In this document: piece by piece, positions 28,454 through 37,835 of the stretch | Layout of the letters: each line of letters starts with the position of its first letter | Position numbering within the stretch: the first letter of the stretch is position 1 | Source: an uncultured Pontibacter sp. | Lineage (GTDB): Bacteria > Bacteroidota > Bacteroidia > Cytophagales > Hymenobacteraceae | Direction: 5' to 3' | Assembly: GCF_947492645.1 (NCBI RefSeq) | Contig: NZ_CANLMZ010000008.1 | Location: 372,001 to 436,000, forward strand | Length of the DNA: 64,000 nucleotides | The notes under the pieces: generated by a model | Told to the model about the DNA's origin: nothing | The model's database searches: none | Seen by the model: only the letters and a program-made list of their open reading frames with translations | Translations under genes and position numbers: made by a program

Positions 28454-29407
28454 TTACAGGCATTTTTGGTACAAGTTGTAAAGTATTTGTTTGTCTTTTT
28501 CAGTCAGTTCTGCATTTACCTCTGTTTGTATAAAATGCAGCTTAAAGGCTTTAATGGCGGCTTCCATGTTACGTGTGTCGTAGCCAATAATGCGTAGCGC
28601 GTCCTGTGGGTTAAAGGTATCGGGCACTTTGTATTTTGGCTCCTGCTGCAACACAAGCACCTCCTGTTGCAGCAAAGTTGTGTCTACTTTACCGGTTGCA
28701 ACCGAGTCGGCATAGTTTTTTGCCACTACCACGCTATCCAGCACATCCGCATCGTACCACAGCCCAAAGCCACTTTGCGACAACTTCTGCCACGGGAATG
28801 TCGGATTAGGGTCTACTTTACGGGATGGCGCAATATCTGAGTGACCTATAAAGTTGGCAGCAGGAATACCGTGTTTCTTTTTAAGCATTTCCAGCACACC
28901 CAGTAAGCTGTTGATCTGCGCTTCTGCAAAAGGCTCAGCTCCGTTGTTATCCAACTCTATGCCTATCGATGATGAATTGATGTCAGTATTATTTCCCCAC
29001 TTACTTGCACCGCCATGCCATGCCCGCAAATGGTCGTTCAGCATCTGGTATACTTTGCCGTCGCGGCCGATAACGTAATGCGCACTTACCTGGGTGGCTT
29101 TTGTGGTAAAAGTTTTCAGGGTATGCTCTGTAGAGTTTTGGGCCGTATGATGGATGATTACATAATTTGGTTTCCGCATGTTAAAATTAGTTGCGCCAAC
29201 CCAGTAATCGCCTTGCGGATAGGCAACTTCTTCGGGGTTAACCTGTGGCACAGCCCACAACGATTTTCCGTAAGCTTTTGCCTGCTTCTTATAAAGTTTG
29301 TTTGTGGATGCATACGGGTTTACCGCACACGAGGCCATTAGAAAGCCCGAGGCTAGTATAAGAGAAAATTTTAAAGCACTTAGCTTCATTTGCTTAAACA
29401 TTCGCAA
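28454..29407 (-). CDS. N-acetylmuramoyl-L-alanine amidase lipoprotein (AmiD-like, Amidase_2)
   Basis: A 317-residue zinc amidase that cuts the bond between MurNAc and the first L-Ala of the stem peptide. Lipobox ends at C27 (LMASC). The amidase domain covers ~75-215, with zinc ligands expected at H86 (YVIIHHTAQ), H189 (IGHSDIAP) and D199 (RKVDPNPTFPW), the AmiD/AmpD pattern. The C-terminal ~80 residues resemble a peptidoglycan-binding helical domain (LRIIGYDTRNMEAAIKAFKL). A second start at M7 is possible. nagB follows by 69 bases, so the two are probably co-transcribed. Confidence 0.93.
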   Translation of the reverse strand: MRMFKQMKLSALKFSLILASGFLMASCAVNPYASTNKLYKKQAKAYGKSLWAVPQVNPEEVAYPQGDYWVGATNFNMRKPNYVIIHHTAQNSTEHTLKTFTTKATQVSAHYVIGRDGKVYQMLNDHLRAWHGGASKWGNNTDINSSSIGIELDNNGAEPFAEAQINSLLGVLEMLKKKHGIPAANFIGHSDIAPSRKVDPNPTFPWQKLSQSGFGLWYDADVLDSVVVAKNYADSVATGKVDTTLLQQEVLVLQQEPKYKVPDTFNPQDALRIIGYDTRNMEAAIKAFKLHFIQTEVNAELTEKDKQILYNLYQKCL

Positions 29408-29651
29408 GTATAAATATTACAAATTTTATGTCGAATTCAAACATTGTACAAACACGCTTAAGGCGGCTTATATAGTGCTTTCTTTTCAGTAATTAGCTTG
29501 CTACCTTGCCTGCTCTAAACCAATCCCCTCTAATAGCACCTCAATATTGCTTTTTTTTGCGGGAATTAAAAAAAATCCTGCAAATAAAAATACGATTATG
29601 TAATTTATGTTATATTGCAGTATATCAATCCATTTTAAGATAACCGTTGCT

Positions 29652-32600
29652 TTGAAAAAACAATTTTTCTCGTATCTGTCGCTTTTACTATTGGCCCTGC
29701 TCTGCTGTAATTACGTGCAGGCGCAGTCAAAAACCTCAAAAATCCGCAAAACAACTGATCCGAAGACTGCTGCGCCAGCTTTCGACCCGGCTAAAGACCC
29801 TGCTTTCCTGGCTGGTTTACAGTCGCGCTGGGTAGATTCTGTGATGAAAAGGCTAACGCCAGAAGAGCGCATCGCCCAGCTGATCATGATACCGGTATAC
29901 TCCAACAAGAACCAGGCGCATATCGACTCTATCAGCAACCTGATCAAAACCTACAAAGTTGGTGGCCTGATCTTTTTCCAGGGCGGCCCGGTGCGCCAGG
30001 CAAAAATGACCAACCGCTATCAGCAGGAAACAAAAGTGCCGTTGATGGTAAGTATAGACGGAGAGTGGGGACTGGGCATGCGCCTGGATAGCACGACCCG
30101 CTTCCCTTACCAGATGACCATGGGCGGCATAACCGACGAAAAACTGCTTTACGAGATGGGTGCAGAGATTGCCCGCCAATGCAAGCGCATGGGCATACAA
30201 ATTAACTTTGCGCCTACCGTGGATATCAACAACAATGCAAATAACCCGGTGATCGGTTTCCGCTCTTTCGGCGAAGACAAGTATAACGTGGCGCGCAAAT
30301 CCATTGCCTACATGAAAGGCATGCAGGACAATCACGTGCTGGCAAGCGCCAAGCACTTTCCGGGCCACGGCGATACCAACGTTGACTCGCACTACGGCTT
30401 ACCGGTTATACACTTTTCCCGCCTACGATTAGACTCTACCGAACTTTACCCATTCCGCCAGCTGATGCAAAACGGCTTGGGTAGTGTAATGGTGGCGCAC
30501 ATGAACATACCGGTGCTGGACAACACACCAAACCTGGCCTCCACCCTTTCCAAGTCTATAGTATCTGACCTGCTAAAGAAGGAGCTAAACTATAAAGGGC
30601 TGGTGTTTACCGATGCACTAAACATGCAGGGTGTAGCCAAGTTTTACCCACCCGGAGTAGTAGATGTAAAAGCCTTATTGGCTGGCAATGATGTGATGCT
30701 GAATACGATGGATGTAAAAACAACCATCTCAGAAGTAAAGAAAGCCATCATGAACAAGGAAATTACCCAAGCAGAAATTGATGCACGGGTACGCAAAGTG
30801 TTGGCTGCTAAACTTTGGATGGGACTGAACAAATGGCAACCAATAGAAACTGAAAACCTGATTGCCGACCTGAACAACCCGCACGCAGAATACCTGAACC
30901 GCCAGCTAATGGAGTCGTCAATCACGCTGCTGCGCAACAAGCAAAACATACTGCCCATCCAAACGCTGGATACTTTAAGAGTAGCAGCATTAGCCATAGG
31001 CACAGACAAGGAAACCGATTTCCAGAGAGGCCTGGCACGCTACACTAAAGTAGACACATTTTTCCTGAAGCCGACAGCCACGCTTGCAGAGCTGCAAAAA
31101 CTAAAAGAGCAACTGGCAAAGTATAACCTGGTAATTGCCGGTGTGCATAAACTAAACTTAAAGGCTGGCAGCAGCAACTTCGGCATCACCTCCGAAATGA
31201 ACCTGTTCCTGAAAGACCTGATTCGTACGCAGCCGACTGTAGTAAGTGTATTTGGCAATGTGTACAGCCTGGCTAACCTTGAGAGCGTAGATAAGGCGCA
31301 TGCTGTACTTACTGCCTACCAGGAAAATGCGCTGGCACAGGATGTCGCTTCTCAGATTATATTCGGTGGCGTTGGCGCTAAAGGAAAATTGCCGGTTACG
31401 GTTTCAAATGCATTCAGAATTGGAGACGGCCTGAGCACAACAGGCAATCTGCGCCTGGCTTATACTTCGCCGGAGGCTGTTGGCCTGAAAACAAGCGACT
31501 TTGCAGGCATCGACTCGCTGGTAGCAGAGGCTATCCGTGAGAAAGCGACACCAGGTGCGCAAGTGTTAGTTGCCAAAGACGGAAAAGTAATCTACCAGAA
31601 AGCTTTCGGTTACCATACCTACGACAACGAGACAGCCGTTAAAAACACCGACCTATACGATCTGGCATCTGTCACGAAAATCTCTACCTCGCTGGCTGCT
31701 TTAATGAAGTTAAAAGGAGAAGGCCGTTTTGATGTAGACCATACCCTTGGGTCTTACTTACCCATGATGCAAGGCTCTAACAAGGAAAACCTGAAGTATA
31801 GAGACATACTTACACACCAGGCCGGCCTAAAAGCATGGATACCTTTCTGGCAGCAAACTGTTAAGAAAAACGGCAAATTTAAGTGGGGCACTTTTAAAGC
31901 TGACTCTTCGGCGCGCTTCCCGATCAAAGTAGCGAACAACCTGTACATCCACCGCAAGTATGCAGACAAAATGTATAAGGAAATTGCCGATTCGCCGCTA
32001 AACGCAAAACCAGGCTATGTGTACAGCGACCTCTCGTTTATACTTGCCCCAAAGGTAGTGGAGAACATTACAGGCCAGGAATTTGAGTCTTATTTAAAGG
32101 AGAACATTTACAAGCCAATCGGCGCTACCTCGCTTACGTTTAACCCTTACAAGCATTACGCCCCATCGCAGATCGTGCCAACAGAGTATGAAGCGCATTT
32201 CAGAGGGCAGTTGCTGCACACTACAGTACACGACGAGGGTGCGGCCATGCTAGGTGGTGTAAGCGGCCATGCAGGTTTATTTGGCAATGCCAACGACTTG
32301 GCTAAGCTAATGCAGTTATACTTGAACGACGGCACCTTTGCAAACAGAACCTACATTGGCGGCAACGCAGTTAGTGAGTTTAGCAAATGCCAGTTCTGCG
32401 ACGAAGGCAACTACCGCGCCCTTGGCTTTGACAGGCCATCTAAACCAGGCGCTGAGAACAGCAACGCAGCGCCATCGGCACCGGCTGTTAGCTTTGGCCA
32501 CTCCGGCTTTACCGGCACCTACACCTGGATAGACCCTGTAAACAATTTAGTTTATGTGTTTTTATCGAACCGTGTAAACCCAACGCGCGAAAATCCGAAA

Positions 32601-32702
32601 CTAAGCAGACTAAACACCCGCACCAAAGTGATGCAGGTAGTATACGACGCCCTTGATAACGCTAAAAAAGTTAAAGCTGACACAACAGCCGTTTCTCAAT
32701 AA
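29652..32702 (+). CDS. NagZ-like GH3 beta-N-acetylglucosaminidase fused to a beta-lactamase-type serine hydrolase
   Basis: About 1016 residues from a TTG start at 29652 that gives a clean signal peptide (KKQFFSYLSLLLLALLC...VQAQ). An ATG at 29607 adds 15 residues and spoils the n-region. Numbering from that ATG: GH3 barrel ~60-410 with the NagZ loop KHFPGHGDTNVDSH, whose D260/H262 dyad acts as acid/base, and nucleophile D336 (FTDALNM); GH3 C-terminal domain ~430-610; then a class-C beta-lactamase/PBP-like domain ~630-1020 with S688-x-x-K691 (SVTK), YSD and HSG boxes. It would release GlcNAc from muropeptides, with the second domain perhaps acting on stem peptides. Confidence 0.92.
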   Translation: MKKQFFSYLSLLLLALLCCNYVQAQSKTSKIRKTTDPKTAAPAFDPAKDPAFLAGLQSRWVDSVMKRLTPEERIAQLIMIPVYSNKNQAHIDSISNLIKTYKVGGLIFFQGGPVRQAKMTNRYQQETKVPLMVSIDGEWGLGMRLDSTTRFPYQMTMGGITDEKLLYEMGAEIARQCKRMGIQINFAPTVDINNNANNPVIGFRSFGEDKYNVARKSIAYMKGMQDNHVLASAKHFPGHGDTNVDSHYGLPVIHFSRLRLDSTELYPFRQLMQNGLGSVMVAHMNIPVLDNTPNLASTLSKSIVSDLLKKELNYKGLVFTDALNMQGVAKFYPPGVVDVKALLAGNDVMLNTMDVKTTISEVKKAIMNKEITQAEIDARVRKVLAAKLWMGLNKWQPIETENLIADLNNPHAEYLNRQLMESSITLLRNKQNILPIQTLDTLRVAALAIGTDKETDFQRGLARYTKVDTFFLKPTATLAELQKLKEQLAKYNLVIAGVHKLNLKAGSSNFGITSEMNLFLKDLIRTQPTVVSVFGNVYSLANLESVDKAHAVLTAYQENALAQDVASQIIFGGVGAKGKLPVTVSNAFRIGDGLSTTGNLRLAYTSPEAVGLKTSDFAGIDSLVAEAIREKATPGAQVLVAKDGKVIYQKAFGYHTYDNETAVKNTDLYDLASVTKISTSLAALMKLKGEGRFDVDHTLGSYLPMMQGSNKENLKYRDILTHQAGLKAWIPFWQQTVKKNGKFKWGTFKADSSARFPIKVANNLYIHRKYADKMYKEIADSPLNAKPGYVYSDLSFILAPKVVENITGQEFESYLKENIYKPIGATSLTFNPYKHYAPSQIVPTEYEAHFRGQLLHTTVHDEGAAMLGGVSGHAGLFGNANDLAKLMQLYLNDGTFANRTYIGGNAVSEFSKCQFCDEGNYRALGFDRPSKPGAENSNAAPSAPAVSFGHSGFTGTYTWIDPVNNLVYVFLSNRVNPTRENPKLSRLNTRTKVMQVVYDALDNAKKVKADTTAVSQ

Positions 32703-32708
32703 GTATAA

Positions 32709-32739
32709 GGCCGCTCTGGTAAAACGGGGCGGCCTTTTT
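32709..32739 (+). terminator. Terminator between GH3 and the NagX-like gene
   Basis: GGCCGC at 32709-32714 pairs with 32729-32734 and five T follow. It may lower read-through into the downstream gene. Confidence 0.7.
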
Positions 32740-32810
32740 ATGTTACGATAACGCCACTAGTACAAAATGACAACTATGTTTTTTGTTTACGCCTACTAAT
32801 TAACCCCCAA

Positions 32811-33983
32811 ATGAACAAAACCGCTATGGTACGTGAAACAACTGAGGCTGGCCTGCTTAAAGACAATGCCTCAGAAAGATATCTCTCACTTGATGTTTTG
32901 AGAGGTATGACAATTGCCTTGATGGTAGTTGTAAACAACCCCGGCAGTTGGGGAAGTATTTACGCTCCTTTTAAGCACGCCGCCTGGCACGGCTTCACCG
33001 TTACTGACCTGGTTTTCCCATCGTTCCTGTTTGTGGTGGGCAATGCCATGAGCTTCAGCTTGCGCAAGTTCAGCCTGCAACCCGACAGCGTTTTCCTGAA
33101 GAAGGTATTTAAGAGGACGGCGCTCATTTTCCTGATCGGCTTGTTCCTTACTTTGTTTCCTTTTGTAACTCGTTTGGATGGCGAAATTGTATTGAAGGAC
33201 TTTACTGCCGTGCGCATTATGGGTGTGCTGCAACGCATTGCACTTTGCTACTTTATCGCATCGCTGGTGGTGCATTACCTTAAGTATAAAGGCGCAGCCA
33301 TTTTTAGTATAGTGGCGCTTCTCTCCTACTGGGCTATCATGTACTTCTTTGGCAACCCTAACGACCCTTACAGCCTGGAAGGAAATGCTGCCTTAAAATT
33401 CGACAGCCTGCTTATACCTGATCAAAACCTGTACAAAGGCTTCGGCATTCCGTTTGACCCCGAAGGATTGCTGAGCACCTTGCCTGCTACTGTAAATGTA
33501 ATAGCAGGTTATTTTGCAGGTATATTTATCCAGAAAAATGGCAATAACCTGAACACCGTTATCAAGCTGGCTTTAGTGGGTGGCGTACTGGTTATACTTG
33601 CCTTGCTCTGGGACACAAGCTTCCCGATAAACAAACCACTCTGGACGAGCTCTTACGTACTGCACTCGGTAGGCCTTAGTGTGCTTATACTTAGCGGGCT
33701 TATATTGATCATCGAAATTGCCGGGCTGGTAAAATGGACCTTCTTTTTCGAGGCATTCGGTAAGAACCCGTTGTTTATTTTTGCCCTGGCAACGCTGGTT
33801 ATCAAGTTGCTCAGCTTTATCAGAATTGGCGATGTAAGTCTACAGAAATGGATTTATGACCATCTCTTCCTTTCTTGGTCTGAGGGTAAAACAGCCTCGC
33901 TGCTTTTTGCACTTTCGTATATGCTGGTAATGTGGCTGGTGGGCTTCTGGATGGATAAGAACAAAATATACGTTAAAGTATAG
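32811..33983 (+). CDS. NagX-like membrane protein (DUF5009/HGSNAT-type acyltransferase family)
   Basis: A 390-residue inner-membrane protein with about ten helices. The family start SLDVLRGMTIALMVVVNNPG and the W-rich loop AAWHGFTVTDLVFPSFLF are clear hallmarks of the family that includes heparan-alpha-glucosaminide N-acetyltransferase and bacterial NagX. These bacterial proteins occur in GlcNAc-use regions. It may acetylate glucosamine residues across the membrane, or transport; neither is proven. It follows GH3 by 108 bases with a terminator between. Confidence 0.88.
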   Translation: MNKTAMVRETTEAGLLKDNASERYLSLDVLRGMTIALMVVVNNPGSWGSIYAPFKHAAWHGFTVTDLVFPSFLFVVGNAMSFSLRKFSLQPDSVFLKKVFKRTALIFLIGLFLTLFPFVTRLDGEIVLKDFTAVRIMGVLQRIALCYFIASLVVHYLKYKGAAIFSIVALLSYWAIMYFFGNPNDPYSLEGNAALKFDSLLIPDQNLYKGFGIPFDPEGLLSTLPATVNVIAGYFAGIFIQKNGNNLNTVIKLALVGGVLVILALLWDTSFPINKPLWTSSYVLHSVGLSVLILSGLILIIEIAGLVKWTFFFEAFGKNPLFIFALATLVIKLLSFIRIGDVSLQKWIYDHLFLSWSEGKTASLLFALSYMLVMWLVGFWMDKNKIYVKV

Positions 33984-34003
33984 CAACTACCTTGCTTTTT
34001 TCT

Positions 34004-34055
34004 AAAGCCTGCTTTCTTTTGTTTTCCTGCACAGGATTAAAAGAAAGCAGGCTTT
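34004..34055. terminator. Perfect 17-bp terminator hairpin
   Basis: AAAGCCTGCTTTCTTTT (34004-34020) pairs with 34039-34055 around an 18-base loop. It ends the NagX-like transcript before the regulator gene. Confidence 0.8.
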
Positions 34056-34125
34056 ATACATATATATACCCTTTAGGCTGGTATTTTATCTTTATATCCT
34101 TTTAAATAATTTATAGAAAATCTGT

Positions 34126-34133
34126 TATATTTG
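34126..34133 (+). promoter_or_regulatory. -7 element of the DeoR-type regulator gene
   Basis: TATATTTG fits TAnnTTTG and lies 25 bases before the ATG at 34159. The region upstream is AT-rich, without a clear -33 TTG. Confidence 0.5.
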
Positions 34134-34158
34134 ATTCCTACCCATTGAAAATGACAGC

Positions 34159-34902
34159 ATGCTAAAAGAAGAACGCCAGGCTTTTATTATAAAGCAGATA
34201 AACTTACACAACAAAGTACTTTCCTCGGACCTGAGCATGAAGCTGAACGTATCGGAGGATACTGTTCGCAGAGACCTGAACGAGTTGGCCGAAAGCGGCA
34301 AAGTATTAAAAGTACATGGCGGCGCATTGTCTAAATCCTTTCATTACCCTTTTCAGCAGGTAGATGTTTATGCAAAAGAATCAAAGAAAGAAGTTGCAGG
34401 CAAAATAGTACAAATGCTGCAGGATGGCATGACGGTACTGATGGGTGGGGGCACCACGATGATAGAGGTTGCCCGCATGGTACCCGACAACCTGAAATGC
34501 ACTTTTTTTACAGTAAGCCCGTTGGTAGCCCTTGAGCTGGCCGAACGCTCTAACAGCACCGTTATACTTTTAGGGGGGCAACTCTCCAAAAGCTCTCAGA
34601 TTATAATAGGCTCGCAGGTTATAAACCAGCTGGCAGAAATAAAAGTAGACCTTTGTATACTTGGCACCAACAGCCTTTCAATTGCAGACGGATTAACAGA
34701 TTCTGATTGGGAGGTTGTACAGGTGAAAAAAGCCATGATCCGCGCAGCAAAGAAAACGGCCATAATGAGTATCGCCGAAAAGCTGGGCTCTAACCAGAAC
34801 ATGAAAGTATGCGACCTGAATGCCATTCATTACCTTGTTACTGATTTAAGCCCTCGCGACTCTTTCCTGAAAGAATACACCGAAGCTGTAACCCTGGTAT
34901 AA
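34159..34902 (+). CDS. DeoR/GlpR-family transcriptional regulator
   Basis: A 247-residue DNA-binding protein. An N-terminal winged helix covers residues ~1-58, with the recognition helix VSEDTVRRDLNEL at 31-43 and the wing KVHGGAL. Residues ~75-245 are the DeoR sensor domain of the sugar-isomerase type, with the phosphosugar loop GGGTTMIEVA and DSDWEVVQVKKAMI. Members sense phosphosugars, so an amino-sugar phosphate from this locus is the likely ligand. The operator is unknown. It is flanked by two strong terminators, so it is a single-gene transcript. Confidence 0.93.
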   Translation: MLKEERQAFIIKQINLHNKVLSSDLSMKLNVSEDTVRRDLNELAESGKVLKVHGGALSKSFHYPFQQVDVYAKESKKEVAGKIVQMLQDGMTVLMGGGTTMIEVARMVPDNLKCTFFTVSPLVALELAERSNSTVILLGGQLSKSSQIIIGSQVINQLAEIKVDLCILGTNSLSIADGLTDSDWEVVQVKKAMIRAAKKTAIMSIAEKLGSNQNMKVCDLNAIHYLVTDLSPRDSFLKEYTEAVTLV

Positions 34903-34908
34903 ATGCAC

Positions 34909-34977
34909 TTCATAAGTATAAAAGCAACAGCGCCAGCTCTTTACCAGGGCTGGCGCTGTTGCTTTTATACTTATGAA
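34909..34977. terminator. Perfect 29-bp bidirectional terminator with AAGTATA on each arm
   Basis: Arms 34909-34937 and 34949-34977 are exact inverted copies with an 11-base loop. The heptamer AAGTATA sits at 34914-34920 and its complement at 34966-34972. It separates the convergent regulator and oxidase genes. Confidence 0.9.
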
Positions 34978-34992
34978 TAGGCTAGATTCAAA

Positions 34993-37821
34993 TTATATGC
35001 ATTCGTCCAGCATGTACACTATGGATTCATAGTTCCTGCCTACTGCTTCGGTCATTGCCATTTCGCAGGTTTTAGCTGTGGAGTAATAGCCATCATATTC
35101 TTGCTGCTTTACCTCCTGCGCCTCTGGAGCTGTAGCAGAAGCTGTTAGCTCCGGCACCAAAAATCCTCTGTCTCCGGCCATACCGCAACAACCGGCGTGC
35201 ATTGGCACCGTTACTTCCTGTGCCAGCTGCTTGGCTATACTTACAAACTTATTCTCTATTCCCATTTTCTGCAGCGAGCAAACAGGGTGTACCACCACAC
35301 TTTCTTTCTTTTGTAAGACAGTAGCCTTCGGAAGTATAAAGTCAGCGATATAGTCTATACTATCAATAATCTTGAGCACATCAAACTTCTGCCTGTTTTC
35401 CGGTGTAAGTACAGGGCGGCAGTTCTGCAACGTATAAGTACAGGAAGTAATATCTAGCACCAGCGGCAGGCGACCTCTGTCGGTCCACTCCCATACTTTG
35501 CTGATGGTTTCGTTGGCAGTATAGGCAAAGGCTTTGCTGTACCCTTTAGATGAAAATATCTGCCCGCAGCAGGCACTCTGCACCTCCTTCGGAATGATGA
35601 ATTGAACGCCTACTTTATCAGAGATACTCTTAAACGTATCAATAATGTTTTTCTTACCACCTTCAGCAGAGCCCATCGTGCGGGAGATACAGGTCGGGAA
35701 GTATACGACAGCCGCATCATCAACCGAGTTGTTTTGTACGCTGGCAATTGAAGCTGCCACACCCGGGGCAGGAGCCAGTTGTTTTGTCCAGAGCGGAAAT
35801 TCAGGTACAACCCCTTTTACACTTTTGGTAAAGCTGGCAAGTGTATTCGCTCCGAAAATCTTATTTACCCCAGCCCCTGATCGTAAACCAAATTTAACGG
35901 CAGCGGTAACAGGTTTAAAGTTTTTAGCCACCAGCAGCGCCAGGTTATTGGCAAAATCGTTGTGGCTTTCGCGCCGCAGGCGTTTAACCAGATCACCGGT
36001 ATTAATATCAACGGGGCAGGCGGTGGCGCAAAGGCCATCCACAGCGCAGGTATCCAAGCCATCGTATTGGTATTGGTCCAACAACTCATCGTGCTGCTTT
36101 TTTTCGCCTTTCCGTTTTAGGTTTAGCAGTTCGCGTCGTACCACAATTCTGCGGCGAGGCGTAAGGGTAATGTTGCGGCTCGGGCATTTATGCTCACAAA
36201 AGCCACATTCCATACACCTGTCTACTTCCTCCTCCACTTTTGGCAGGTCTTTCAGGTTTTGGATGTGCGCATTCTTATCATGGTTGATGATAACGCCCGG
36301 GTTAAGCAGATTTTCAGGATCAACCACCTGCTTCAGGGTACGCATCACCTCGTAAATCTCAGGCCCCCATTCAGTTTCCACGAAAGGTGCCATGTTGCGG
36401 CCTGTGCCGTGCTCTGCTTTTAGCGCCCCCTTATACTTTTGCACCACCAGCGCTACCACTTCTTTTATAAACTTATCGTAGCGGGTTACTTCTGACGGCG
36501 AATCAAAAGCCTGCGTAACTACAAAATGTATGTTACCGTCTTTGGCATGGCCGAAGATAATGGCATTGGCATATCCGTGCTTTCTGAAAAGCTCCTGCAG
36601 GTCAAGTATGGCATCACCCAATTTCGCAACCGGAACTGCAATATCCTCTAACAACACCGTAGTGCCGCTGGCACGCACGGCACCTACTGCCGGGAACATC
36701 CCTTTGCGTACTTTCCACAGTAAAGCCTGCGCGTTAGGATCGGTGGTAAACACAGGTTGCTCCAGCAATGCAAGCTCCGGCGCAAGGGCCATAAAACTTA
36801 GAATCTTCTCCTGTACCTCTTCCGGCGTGTTTGCCTGAAACTCCACAAGCAGAGCTGCAGCTTTATGAGGTAGCGTCTGGATTACAGCAGGCACACCGGC
36901 CATGTGCTCAATAGAGTGCAGCGAAGCCCGATCCATCAGTTCCACAGCCTCGGCCCCAGCCGTTGTAAGCGGTACAATTGCCTGGCAAGCCGCGTAAATA
37001 TCCGGGAAGTATAAAAGAGCTGTTGATTTTGCAGGGTAATCGGGCACCGTTTGTAGCACAGCTTCGGCGATAAAACCTAATGTGCCTTCGGCTCCGATCA
37101 GCAAATGCGCCAGTATATCCAGCGGATGCTCGTAATCGATGAATGCATTAACAGAGTAGCCAACGGTGTTTTTTGTTTTATACTTGTGCCGGATGATATC
37201 GTGCAGCTGCGGATTGCTTTGCACCTGCTGCTTTAGTGCCTGTAGTGTTTCAAAAAGCTGCGGGCACTCTGTCTCAAACCGGGTATAATCGGCTTCTGCT
37301 TCTGTGGTAAAGCTATTACCCCCCGGAAGTATAAAACGAATGTATTTGGTAGTGTGGTAAGAATTTTTGCTCACACCGCAACACATGCCGCTGGCGTTGT
37401 TGGAAAGGATCCCTCCTACCATGGCAGAGTTTATACTTGCCGGGTCTGGTCCTATTTTGCGCTTAAAGGGGCGCAGGTGCGCATTTACAATAGCGCCAAT
37501 AACACCGGGTTGTACCCTTACCTGCTCTCCGTCCTGCTCTACCTGCACCTTATTCCAGAACTGGCTCAGGTCTACAAGTATACCATCTGTTATAGATTGC
37601 CCGGACAAGCTGGTGCCTGCCGTGCGAAAAGTAAGTGGCACCCTATGCTGGTGCGAAAAAGCAAAAAGCTGTTTTATTTCTTCCTCTGATACAGGTTGTA
37701 CCACCGCCTTTGGCCTTAGGTAGTAAAAGCCAGCATCAGAAGCGTAAGACACCACGTCAATCAGTCGTGCCCGTATACGCGCTTTTGGCAAAAAGGACTC
37801 CAAAAGCTTTTCAATTTCCAT
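34993..37821 (-). CDS. FAD/Fe-S D-lactate-type dehydrogenase
   Basis: A 942-residue membrane-associated oxidase. Order: FAD-binding_4 domain (~35-260, RTAGTSLSGQSITDGIL), FAD-oxidase C domain (~265-510, GHAKDGNIH and EHGTGRNM), a [4Fe-4S] domain with C536-x2-C539-x2-C542-x3-C546 and a second around C592/C598/C602, then two CCG domains (ACCGQIF and GCCGMAG) for electron transfer. This fused form oxidises D-2-hydroxyacids, chiefly D-lactate, to the keto acid and feeds quinone. It starts 14 bases after the symporter stop, and MurQ, which makes D-lactate, is in the same operon. D-lactate is thus the favoured substrate by context; glycolate is the main alternative. Confidence 0.88.
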   Translation of the reverse strand: MEIEKLLESFLPKARIRARLIDVVSYASDAGFYYLRPKAVVQPVSEEEIKQLFAFSHQHRVPLTFRTAGTSLSGQSITDGILVDLSQFWNKVQVEQDGEQVRVQPGVIGAIVNAHLRPFKRKIGPDPASINSAMVGGILSNNASGMCCGVSKNSYHTTKYIRFILPGGNSFTTEAEADYTRFETECPQLFETLQALKQQVQSNPQLHDIIRHKYKTKNTVGYSVNAFIDYEHPLDILAHLLIGAEGTLGFIAEAVLQTVPDYPAKSTALLYFPDIYAACQAIVPLTTAGAEAVELMDRASLHSIEHMAGVPAVIQTLPHKAAALLVEFQANTPEEVQEKILSFMALAPELALLEQPVFTTDPNAQALLWKVRKGMFPAVGAVRASGTTVLLEDIAVPVAKLGDAILDLQELFRKHGYANAIIFGHAKDGNIHFVVTQAFDSPSEVTRYDKFIKEVVALVVQKYKGALKAEHGTGRNMAPFVETEWGPEIYEVMRTLKQVVDPENLLNPGVIINHDKNAHIQNLKDLPKVEEEVDRCMECGFCEHKCPSRNITLTPRRRIVVRRELLNLKRKGEKKQHDELLDQYQYDGLDTCAVDGLCATACPVDINTGDLVKRLRRESHNDFANNLALLVAKNFKPVTAAVKFGLRSGAGVNKIFGANTLASFTKSVKGVVPEFPLWTKQLAPAPGVAASIASVQNNSVDDAAVVYFPTCISRTMGSAEGGKKNIIDTFKSISDKVGVQFIIPKEVQSACCGQIFSSKGYSKAFAYTANETISKVWEWTDRGRLPLVLDITSCTYTLQNCRPVLTPENRQKFDVLKIIDSIDYIADFILPKATVLQKKESVVVHPVCSLQKMGIENKFVSIAKQLAQEVTVPMHAGCCGMAGDRGFLVPELTASATAPEAQEVKQQEYDGYYSTAKTCEMAMTEAVGRNYESIVYMLDECI

Positions 37822-37835
37822 GGAAGGTAAGCTAG

